From the NCBI GenBank assembly GCA_023525715.1, contig CM042009.1:122888819-122952818 (forward strand): DNA of 64,000 nucleotides, written 5' to 3'. The notes under the pieces were generated by a model. It worked only from the letters and a program-made list of their open reading frames with translations. It was not told the DNA's origin and did not search any database. Below are positions 48,780 through 58,088 of this stretch, piece after piece. The stretch's first letter is position 1, and every line of letters begins with the position of its first letter. The position numbers and the translations under genes are program-made. The DNA is from Cichorium intybus (Eukaryota > Streptophyta > Magnoliopsida > Asterales > Asteraceae).

Positions 48780-51193
48780 CCTCAGAATCTCTTGAAATAA
48801 AAAAAGGTATTTAGACCGCATCTATTCCTCAGGTTTCCATGTGACATCTGTACCTCGGTGATGTCTCCATTTCCCTTTCACAATCACAATCTCCTTGTTC
48901 CACAACTTCTTAATCTTTCTGTCTAGAATTTTCTCCGGTTGTTCTCGATATTGTAGCTTTTTATCTAATTGAACCTCGGTCAAAGAAACTCGTGCAGTCT
49001 CATCATATAAAGTCTTACGAAGATGTGATATATGAAACACATTATGAATTCCTCATAACTCATCAGGAAGCTCGAGTCTATAAGCTACAGCTCTCACTCG
49101 TTGTATTACACGAAAAGGTTCGATAAATCGTGGACTCAACTTGCCACGTATACAAAAATGAATAATTCCCTTCCAGGGAGATACCTTCAACATCACCATG
49201 TCTCCAACTTGAAATTCCGATGGTTTCTTTCGTTTATCCGCATACTGCTTTTGACGTTGCTAAGCAACTCTCATATGTTTACAAATGCTATTAATCTTCG
49301 CCTCAGTCTCTGTTATTATTTCAGGACCCGCTAGTGGCTTTTCTCCCGCCTCTGACCAACATGTCAGTGTTCTACACATTGATCCATATATCGCCTCGAA
49401 GGGTGCCATCTGAATGCTGGAATGATATGAATTATTATACGTAAATTCAGCCAAAGGCAAATGATTGTCCCAGCTACCTCCAAAATCAATCAATGGACCT
49501 CTAAGCATATCCTCCAACGTCTGTATAGTTCTCTCGGTTTGACCATCGGTCTGCGGATGATAAGTCGTACTCATCAAGGCTTTGGTTCCCAAGTGTTTTT
49601 GAAAACTTTGTCAAAAATGTTAAGTAAAACTACTATCACGATCGAAGACTATCGAGGTAGGTACCCCGTGTCGTCTCATCACTTCTCTAATATAGATCTT
49701 TGCTAGTTTGGACGCTTGATAATCTTCTCGTATGGGAATGAATTGTGCTGATTTGGTCACCCTTTCAACAATCACCCAAATAGAATCGAACCCATAGAAA
49801 TCTCATCCCATTTTTTCATCGGTACTGGAAGTAGCTGCACTAATCTGTATGGTCTCTGATGATTTGCCTTGACTTGTAAACAAGTCGGACACTTCTCCAC
49901 ATATCTCCCAACATCACGTTTCATTACCGGCCACCAGTAAAACGACTTTAAACTTCTATACATTTTCGTACTACCTGGATGGATTGAGTATCGCGTATAA
50001 TGAGCATCTTCAAGTAATAGTTGTCTCGTTTCTCCGTGCCTTGTGACCCACACTCGTCCCAGAAAACTCTTCATTCCTTGTGTATTTTCAACTAGTTTAT
50101 CTACATAGCCCATCATTCTCTTAGTTTTCATGTCATTGGCTTCTTTCTGGGCACGTTGAATCATTTCTGTTAATTTACTAACCCCATTTGAGCTTAAACG
50201 ACTCGAATAGATGGCTCTTTTCGACTTAGCGCATCTGCTACTACATTTGCTTTACTAGGATGTTAAAGTATTTCACAATCATAATCTTTCAAAAGATCCA
50301 TCCATCTTCGCTGTCTCATATTCAACTCTTTTTGGTCAAACATATACTTTAGACTCTTGTGATCTGAATACACCTGGAACTTCACACCATAGAGATAATG
50401 TCGCCAAATCTTCAATAAAAAAACAATGGCGGCTAACTCCAAATCATGTATAGGATACGCTTGTTCATGAGACTTCAGTTGTCGAGATGCATACGCAATC
50501 ACTCGCCCCCTCTGCATTAGTACATATCCAAGACTAATTTGTGAAGCATCGGTAAAAAGGACAAAATCTTCTCCACCTTGAGGCAATGCCAACACCGGGG
50601 CTTCACATAATGCGCATCTCAGTCTCTCAAAGGCTGCTTGTTATAATTCAATCTAGATGAATTTCTCTGTCTTTCTGGTTAGCTTCGTTAAGGGCAACGC
50701 AATGCTCGAAAATTTCTCAACAAACCGCCGATAATAACCGGCTAATCCCAAGAAGCTCCGAACCTAAGTCGGACTCTTGGGTGGTGCCCAACTCATCACC
50801 GCTTCTATTTTGGCAGGATCTACTTTTACGCCTTCTCGGTTTATCACATGACCAAGAAACTGAATCTCTTGCAACCAAAACTCGTATTTAGAAAATTTTG
50901 CATACAATTTCTCTTTGCGAAGAAGATCAAGGATTAATTGCAAGTGCTGTTTATGCTCGCTCCAACTCTTGGAATAAATCAAAATGTCATCAATGAACAC
51001 TATTACAAACTTATCCAAAAAGGGATGACAAACTTGGTTCATCAAATCCATAAGGGCCGCTGGGGCATTTGTCAAACCGAACGGCATTACTAAAAAGTCG
51101 TAGTGAACGTATCGGGTGCGAAATGTCGTTTTTGGGACGTCAGATTCTCTTACTCTTAACTGATGGTATCCCGACCTCAAGTCAATCTTCTAA
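48780..51193 (-). pseudogene. Chromovirus (gypsy) pol remnant: RT, RNase H, integrase, chromodomain
   Basis: Five frames in gypsy order on the minus strand. RT 51180-50764 (MRSGYHQLRV, FIDDILIYSKSW, FLGHVI). RNase H 50595-50263 (LFTDASQISLGYVL, HDLELAA, YSDHKSL). Integrase zinc finger 50164-49772 (HPGSTKMYRSL, CPTCLQVK). Integrase core with FDRD, TDGQTERT and ending near 49260. Chromodomain 49040-48822 (KGKWRHHRGTDVTWKPEE), which targets chromoviruses to chromatin (known). Stops and shifts separate the frames. RT begins abruptly at the KIDLRSGYHQ motif because plastid DNA follows at about 51194, so gag, protease and the RT start are lost. Confidence 0.93.
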
Positions 51194-51403
51194 AAATAAA
51201 AAAGAAGAGAAAATAGAATCTCGGTTTTTTACATACTTTGTATAATAAACTCTATAAACTCTTTACCCATCTGTAAAAATCAAATGGATGGGTTATATCT
51301 CTAAAGAACGAAATTGAAAATATGTATTATTGTCTAGACTCTTAATGAATATGTATTCATATCAATTAATTGGTAAAATAGAGACTCATACAAACTAATC
51401 ATG

Positions 51404-51471
51404 TGTCAGGAATTGGATTTGAACCGGTGACACAACGATTTCAGTCCTCTGCTCTACTGAGTTATCACGAC
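51404..51471 (-). pseudogene. trnF-GAA: Plastid trnF-GAA pseudogene
   Basis: The reverse complement starts GTCGTGATAACTCAGTAGAG, keeps GAGGACTGAAAT around the GAA anticodon and ends TCCTGACA. It is 68 bp, against about 73 in plastids. About four bases are missing in the D arm and one in the anticodon-arm region, so folding would fail. Confidence 0.88.
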
Positions 51472-51822
51472 TATTCTTCATGTCTCATACTCATTTTTAT
51501 TTTACTAGAGAACTTCGATCTATGTCAATTGAAAGGGTATTACAAAGCCTCATCCCGGGTCTATAATTTGTCAAAAGAACAACTTTGTAAGTTTCAATAT
51601 GAATAAAAATCTCGATCATGAATCATTCAAATGGGGATTCCTTGCTCAAATATGTTCATTTGTACATGTATCCTATATTTCACATGTGATAAGAGAACAA
51701 AATTTCCACACGGATCCATTTGTATAAAGAGTAGTGAATGCGAAAGATAAGGAGTTGTGAGCCGCTAACGAAAAAGGATAAAAAAGGATACCATAAATAA
51801 TTAGGGAGCCAAATGGTCTTTT

Positions 51823-52350
51823 TGGGGATAGAGGGACTTGAACCCTCACGATTTTTGAAATCGACGAATTTTCCTCTTACTATAAATTTCATTGTTGCCG
51901 GTATTGACATGTAGAACGGGACTCTATCTTTATTCTCGTCCGATTAATCAGTTCTTCAAAAGATCTATCAGATTATGGAGTGAATGGTTTGATCCATGAA
52001 TATTCGATTCTTTCTTCAATATGGAATCGATTGACAACAATTCTTCTGTATTATGTATACAGGTTTATCCTTCATCTTTTTTGAAGTTTCGATAGAAGGA
52101 TTCCTCTACTAATGTAAGACAATCAACTCCATTCGTTAGAACAGCTTCCATCGAGTCTCTGCACATATCTTGTTTGATTTTCACTTTTTGAACCTTTGTT
52201 TGTTTTCGGAAAACGTGATTTGGCTCAGGATTGCCCATTTTTATTAATTCCAAGGTTTCTATGAATTTGAAAGTTATCACTTAGTATGTTTCCATACCAA
52301 GGCTCAATCCAATTAAGTTTGTAGCGTCTACTGATTTCACCATAGCCCCC
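51823..52350 (-). pseudogene. trnL-UAA: Plastid trnL-UAA with group I intron, pseudogene
   Basis: 5' exon about 52350-52314 (GGGGGCTATGGTGAAATCAG, against plastid GGGGATATGGCGAAATCGG), a group I intron between, and 3' exon about 51872-51823 (GGGTTCAAGTCCCTCTATCC). The intron keeps recognisable text (GGCAATCCTGAGCCAAATCA). Substitutions in both exons and C-to-T changes suggest long residence in the nucleus. Confidence 0.93.
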
Positions 52351-52910
52351 TTTTTGAGATGAAAATATCATTGTGATCTCGGACACTTTTTTCTTTCATT
52401 TATAACGGAACCGTTGAATTCATCATATAGATGTCGATCCTATCTCGAAAAAGTGTTTTCTCCTCTTTGTGTTTGTATCTTCTATCATCTTCTATTCTAT
52501 ATCTATAGGAGGCTCATATTCGATCCATCAAAAACGATTTTATCATTTCTGTATCGGCAATTCAATATAGGTGGATACATACGTTATACATCTATCTCTC
52601 TTCAACTCATTTCCCCATGAAATTTTGAATACTTGAACGGTCGATTCTTCTTTTTTTAATATCATTTGATTTTTGAATTCAAAAATCAAATCATGTTAAA
52701 ATAAAATAGAAATTCTATATCGCTAGATTAATCGATATCTTCTATAATATTTAACAGTTATTTGAAATTGTATATTCTATTCTCTAATATATTCATATTC
52801 GCTATTCATAATGAATATTAATAGCTAAGAATGAAAATAGTATAACAGTGAATAGCAAAGATTCTAAGAGTTTATTGAATTCCTATCCATGTCAAATTTA
52901 TGTTATGTGA

Positions 52911-52983
52911 GCCTACTTAGCTCAGAGGTTAGAGCATCGCATTTGTAATGCGATGGTCATCGGTTCGATTCCGATAGTCGACT
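52911..52983 (+). pseudogene. trnT-UGU: Plastid trnT-UGU, degraded copy
   Basis: 73 bp with an intact anticodon arm (GCATTTGTAATGC) and T arm (CGGTTCGATTCCG). The acceptor ends GCCTACT and AGTCGAC no longer pair at two or more positions, mostly through C-to-T or G-to-A changes. It probably does not give a working tRNA. Confidence 0.93.
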
Positions 52984-53129
52984 TTTCTCTATTTATTTCA
53001 TTTGATGTTTTACATGATTGATAATTCATCCTTGAATCAAAGAATATTGAAAAAAAATGTCTTCCTCTTTTGGCAAAAGCCATTGATTTATTATGTGATA
53101 GGAATTTTCAACTATCTCACGAAAAGAAT

Positions 53130-53285
53130 CATTTTTTCAAATAGTAAGCCCCAAGGGCGCCATATTCTAGGAGCCCAAAGTATGTGATTGAATAATTCCT
53201 CCTCTATCTGTTGTCGGTTGAGGGCCCCTTCTCCTTCCTCCTCTTCAAACTATGATTCGTCCTTTTCATAGAGAAATCTCTGATT
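53130..53285 (-). pseudogene. ycf2: Plastid ycf2 fragment
   Basis: The minus strand encodes LNRQQIEEELFNHILWAPRI and then WRPWGLLFE, matching the C-terminal ycf2 region remembered as QQIEEDLFNHIVWAPRIWxPWG. An in-frame stop lies upstream (KDES*FEEEEGEG). About 50 codons only. Confidence 0.8.
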
Positions 53286-53324
53286 AAGGATAAAATAAGA
53301 TCCATTTTTCATTAGTGACCCTTT

Positions 53325-53470
53325 CAGGGCTTGAGTACTGCATCTTTAAAATTGTAACCTTCCCTTGGCATATAAGCTACTAATACGTTTTTCCCCGAAG
53401 TGAGTTTGCCACTAACTGTAGCAGCACCATACGCTAAAATTTGTCCATTTTTAATGCATTTACCGTGCTG
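53325..53470 (-). pseudogene. rpoB: Plastid rpoB fragment
   Basis: The minus strand encodes CIKNGQILAYGAATVSGKLT and then [20 protein letters not shown], matching plastid RNA polymerase beta ([28 protein letters not shown]). The match stops right after DAVL, showing a fragment. Confidence 0.8.
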
Positions 53471-54185
53471 AACCTGAACCTAGAGTTTTGATGCATACAA
53501 GTATTTTTGTTGGAACGTTGATACATAACTAATGAAATCCTTAGAGTATCCCCGTTACCTGATAAAAGGATAGCTAGGAACACTAAGGTACACAAAGGAT
53601 TCGTAAAGGAGATTATGTAAGTCTATTTTTCTCTAGATAAAAAGAATTCTAATTGGGGCTTTAAATTGGTAGAAATGATCAAGGAGTAATTCCCACGATT
53701 ATGATCCAGAGTATATTTTTATTCACCAATTAAGTAAATAACTATCAAGAACGAAGTAATCCTTTAACTTTGTTTAACGTCCCCCTTTTTTAGAAAGGAG
53801 AATAGGAACGAAAAAAACTCGAAAGACCGAATGAAGTTGCACTAGAAAAAAATATATTTTTTTATCTCTATATAGAGATAGAATTCTTGTCATGATTTGT
53901 GAACTAATGCAACGTCTAATTTGATATTGTAATTAAAAACGTTAGGTTGAAATATCTATTGATATTGCTACAAGAAACATTTTATTCAAGGATTAAATTA
54001 TTACTCAACAAAGAAGAATTTAAATTATCAAAAGATAAGATGAAGTCAAAAGCGCTTTATTATAAATATAATAGACATAATCCCCGTGTCTAATGGGGAC
54101 CTTACAATAGATTTTGTTTTCTCTCTATCTATCCTACAAACATATCAAGAAAAATAATAAAGGATGAGTCCTTAGATTTGTTTGT
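53471..54185. other. Plastid-like non-coding DNA, probably ndhA intron in part
   Basis: No gene. The right portion leads into the group II intron end at 54190-54235 and so is likely ndhA intron. The origin of 53480-53800 is uncertain. Confidence 0.45.
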
Positions 54186-54705
54186 GACATTTGAGGAGCC
54201 GTATGAGATGAAAATCTCATGTACGGTTCTGGAATAAGGATGGTAATAGTGATGTTCTTATGATTATTTGTGGCCTCAACCTATAGGCTTTATAGTTTTT
54301 CTAATTTCTTCCCTAGTCGAGTGTGAACGATTACCTTTTGATTTACAGGAAGCAGAATAAGAATTAGTAGCAGGTTACCAAACCGAATATTCCAGTATCA
54401 AATTTAGTTTATTTTACATTGCTTCATATTTAAATCTACTAGTTTCTTCATTATTTGTAATAGTTCTTTACTTGGGGGGTTGGAATCTTTCTATTCCGTA
54501 CATATTTGTTCCCGAGCGTTTTGAAATTACTAAAAGGGGTCGAGTCTTTAGAATAATAATCGGTATCTTTATTACATTAGCTAAAACTTATTTGTTCTTT
54601 TTCGTTCCTATCGCAACAAGATGGACTTTGCCGAGGCTGAGAATGGACCAATTATTAAATCTTGGATGGAAATTTCTTTTACCCATTTCTCTATTTCTCT
54701 AGGTA
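54186..54705 (+). pseudogene. ndhA: Plastid ndhA intron end and exon 2, pseudogene
   Basis: A group II intron domain V hairpin (GAGCCGTATGAGATGAAAATCTCATGTACGG region, 54194-54230) precedes exon 2 (QPIGFIVFLISS, ECERLPFDLQEAE, then a stop where plastids have Glu, then ELVAGYQTEYSS and GGWNLSIPYIFVPE). The tail reads RWTLPRLRMDQLLNLGWKFL and then shifts frame near the end. NdhA is a membrane subunit of the plastid NADH dehydrogenase-like complex (known). Confidence 0.93.
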
Positions 54706-54823
54706 ATATATTATTAACAACTTCTTCCCAACTTCTTTCACTGTAAAAAACTACTTCTATATTCACGACTTGTCTCAAACAAGAGAAAGAAACAAGTATC
54801 TTATTTTTATAGATATTTATGAT

Positions 54824-55041
54824 ATGTTCCCTATGGTAACTGACTTCATGAATTATGGTCAACAAACAGTACAAGTGGCAAGGTATATTGGTCAAGGTTT
54901 CATGATTACCTTACCACATGCGAATCGTTTACATGTAACTATTCAATACCCCTACGGAAAACTGATCACATTCGAGCGTTTCCGCGGCCGGATCCACTTT
55001 GAATTTGATAAATGCATTGTTTGTGAAGTATGTGTTCGTTG
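54824..55041 (+). pseudogene. ndhI: Plastid ndhI 5' part, truncated, copy 2
   Basis: Starts MFPMVTDFMNYGQQTVQVAR and runs open to CIVCEVCVR, then breaks into a G-rich array. It therefore loses most of the 4Fe-4S ferredoxin-like part. Plastid ndhI is about 160-170 residues and only about 73 remain. The break is the same as in copy 1 at 34.2 kb. Confidence 0.93.
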
Positions 55042-55392
55042 GACAGGGTAGGGTAGGGTGGGGGTGGGTAGGGTTGGTGTTAGGTAGGGTAGGGTGGGGG
55101 TGGGTGGGATGGGTTTGGGGGTGGGTGTTAAGGGGGTTGGGGGTGGGTAGGTGGATGGGGTAGGGTAGGGTAGGGGTAGGGTGGGTGAGGTTTAGATGGG
55201 GTGGGTAGGGTTGGGGTTGGGGTTGGGGTAGTAGTGTGTGAGGTGGTTGTGGGGTGGGGTATGGTGGGGGTAGGTAAGGTAGGGTAGGGTGGGGTTGGGG
55301 TGGGGTGGGTAGGGGTTGGGTAAGGTAAGGGTTGGGTTAAGGGTGGGTGGTGGGTGGGATAGGGGTTGGGGGTGTTTGGGACTTGGGGTGGC
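55042..55392 (+). repeat. G-rich minisatellite beside plastid DNA, copy 2
   Basis: About 350 bp of GGGTAGGG/GGGGTGGG/GGGGTTGG units on the plus strand, collinear with 34212-34580 but with different unit order and number. Confidence 0.92.
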
Positions 55393-55849
55393 AAAGCATG
55401 TCCATGCATTGTGGATGCAGAGAGTTAAATAAGATACATAAGGTAAATCAATTCTAGTTACATTAAAGTTTTAAACATTAAGTTACATTAGAGTAACCAA
55501 GTTTGTATAATGCATATCCCCACTCGAACCCGCCCTAATAATCTCAATCCTTGTGTCTGTATGAAATCAAGGTCTTAAGTTTGAGACTCTGAGTAGTAGC
55601 CCAATGATACTCCATATGTTCATATTATATAATTTTTTTTTGTAAAACCAATTATCCCAGGACCATATATTGTCCAAAATAAAGAATATAATTTCAAGAC
55701 ATCAATAAATCCAATGCAAGTACATTGTTTATAAATTGTTCAACATACACAAGTCCACTGAATTACATGTCCATCATCCTAACCCTATCAACTTCAGGTT
55801 CTTGATAAAAGTAAAAAGAAATTAAGTATTGCTGAACTTACATGCAAAG
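55393..55849. other. Conserved spacer of unit 3
   Basis: Aligned with 34581-35036. It keeps the site (55826) into which the truncated MITE of unit 2 was inserted. Confidence 0.6.
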
Positions 55850-56417
55850 ACAAAAGCTTTGATTTGAAACCATTAACAGTTAACTCCTTAATTTTAATTT
55901 TTTCATGACATTCATTGATACAAATAAATAAAGAATTTGCCATGAATATTGTTTATCAACATGAAATAAAGAAAGATATTGAACTTTATTTGCATACCTT
56001 ACGCCCTCTATAGGCTCCTATGTGTCTTCCTTAGGCTCATACCTTCCACATGATCTAATAAAACAAACCAAAAACAACAGAGTCGCATCACGAAAATACA
56101 CTCACCTATTTTTTAAAAGATACCACCCAAAAACCAACTATAAGAATAACAATCTCAACTAGCTATTAATGATAAAAAAAGATTAAGTACCTCTAAATCT
56201 GGATGGGTCAGCTTCAAGATTTCACATGCATATTTATTCAATTCAACAGCCCTCCTCTGTAATACAAAATTTATAAAAAAAATCCAAGAGCTTTGAAATT
56301 GAAAGGAAAAAGTTACAACAAAATGCATATACCGATTACTGAAGCTGTCTCTGTACAATTTTTAGCAGCACAGGCCAAGTATAAAGTGTGGTACCTCCAC
56401 AACAGTTGACAAAATCT
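55850..56417 (-). pseudogene. Chromomethylase-like (CMT) pseudogene exons, copy C
   Basis: Exon-like pieces on the minus strand: 56417-56333, a decayed motif I region (CCGG, then GLCC after a shift; plants have GCGGMSTGLCLGA); 56256-56191 RRAVELNKYACEILKLTHPD; 56054-55998 chromodomain with a stop at the Trp codon of EDTWEP; 55917-55850 ECHEKIKIKELTVNGFKSKL. The order matches plant CMTs, where the chromodomain lies inside the methyltransferase domain. The chromodomain stop is shared with copy B, so the gene was dead before duplication. Confidence 0.72.
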
Positions 56418-56566
56418 GAAAAGTATAGAACATGTTGACGAATACATTAGATCTCAAATATAAGGGGATTCTTACTACAGAGCCTCTAATCATCTAAGAA
56501 GAAAAGATAGATAAATTGAGTTCTCAGTGAACAATGTTTCACTCAGGCATTTTATCAAACACATAG

Positions 56567-56749
56567 TGTTGGATCTAGCAGCTACCCAACTCAACTAAAA
56601 CCAATTGGCGATAGAAGAGGCGCATACCCGCACCATATAGTGCATTCAGCCCTCTAGTGCCTGCAGCAACTCCACGAGCGCCTACGGCATTCGACTGCGA
56701 CTTGGCACATGCCTACATCTCCGCGGGGCTGAGCATTTCTGCCCCAACA
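56567..56749. mobile_element. Short solo LTR (TRIM-like), 183 bp
   Basis: TGTTGGATC...CCCCAACA with a perfect 5-bp target duplication CATAG (56562-56566 and 56750-56754). The paralogous sites near 32390 and 36245 have no insertion. The small size fits a TRIM-type LTR. It is more GC-rich than its surroundings. Confidence 0.92.
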
Positions 56750-56754
56750 CATAG

Positions 56755-58088
56755 TTCACATATAAATCTACTACACAATGCCTCGTTCATCGTGAACAAC
56801 TATACATAACAAATACACTTAAATTGATTGGTATGACAAGATATGCATAACAGAGTAGAGAATACAATGCATACCTTTGATTAAAAACAAGCTTCAGTTT
56901 GAAACGAGTTTACTAGCAATCAATAAGCTTGTTTGAAGCCAGGCATAAACAACCTTATAAGATGCACTTTGTTACCTTGCATCTGCCTGGCTCGATATTT
57001 TTTTATAAACCACCCATTATGTACCACGGAATTTTTGAAAACAATATTGTATTTGGTGTTTTATATGTGTCATTTTCCAATAGTGATATTATCAACGTCT
57101 CCCCAAAAATGTAATGTACTGCTCGGTTTTAATTACCAATGTAATCTACAAAATCCTATTTTCATCATCATATCTATCTCATAGAACTAATTCATCGTAA
57201 AAACAATTTTCTATTTCCCCAAATAGGATTTCATATACGTACTTTCACACCTCTTTCGATGACACAACAAAAAGTAGTTTTTAAACACAAATTCTACTAT
57301 TTTAATCATAAAAATTAGACCACATTCGTCCAATTTTCATTAAATTTACTAATATTAATCATCAATAATGACTTAGATACTTAATGTTATTTACATCACA
57401 GTCTTCTTGTCTCGTGCCTATTATGTAAAGTATATTGTCTTGATAAGAAAAAATGGAAAGTAAAATACTATAATTGGGTATACTTTTAGAGTTCAATGCC
57501 TTAATAAATAAAGAAAATGTTACAAGTGGGATGCCATAAAAAAAATAAGCGAAATTCGGATGTAATAATATGCAAACAAATGAAAGTGCATTGCTATTTG
57601 GTACAAAGGGTAACCCCTGAGGTTTACTTGCTAGAAGGGTGGCGTTAGACATGTACTTTTCCTAGATAGAAGATAAAAAGTTTTATGTTATGTGATAATG
57701 TGAATAAGTAAATATGAATACCATTTTTATTAGACCTCAACACTTGATTTATGTATGTTATCATATTGCTCTTTTCAGATGCCTGTTTGGCATTGTAGTG
57801 ACAAACTTCGTGTTTGAGAATTGTACTAGAAAAATAGTCCATTAAAACATACAACATTAACTACATTTTCATCTTGAGTTTATATGCTACTAAAGTGAGA
57901 AGTTTTCAAGATGCCTTATTTCATACAGCACAAGAAAAAGGCCACCCATGGTGTTAGTGGCAATTTTATTGATATTGGGGACTTAAAAACCCCTGCCAAA
58001 TTACAATACTATACCTCTAGCCCTAAATAAGAACATTAATTAGATACATACTAGAAAAATAAGTCAAAAAGAAAAATTAGATGAGAAA
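56755..58088. other. Spacer and 3' flank of RLP3
   Basis: 56755-57830 aligns with 32400-33170. At about 57830 it switches to the RLP 3' flank (as at 4490 and 38215), without the SINE and spacer seen in units 1 and 2, so the units differ by a deletion or a different breakpoint here. Confidence 0.55.

Larger units (their letters stand above)
51194..55041. other. Nuclear insertion of plastid DNA (NUPT), mosaic
   Basis: A 3.8-kb block of plastid sequence between a truncated chromovirus and a G-rich array. The first part (51.2-53.0 kb) keeps plastid order trnF-trnL-trnT. After it come pieces of ycf2 and rpoB, then the ndhA intron end, ndhA exon 2 and ndhI. These lie far apart in standard plastid genomes, so separate fragments were joined. 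Many differences from plastid consensus are C-to-T or G-to-A, as expected for methylated nuclear DNA. Confidence 0.9.
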
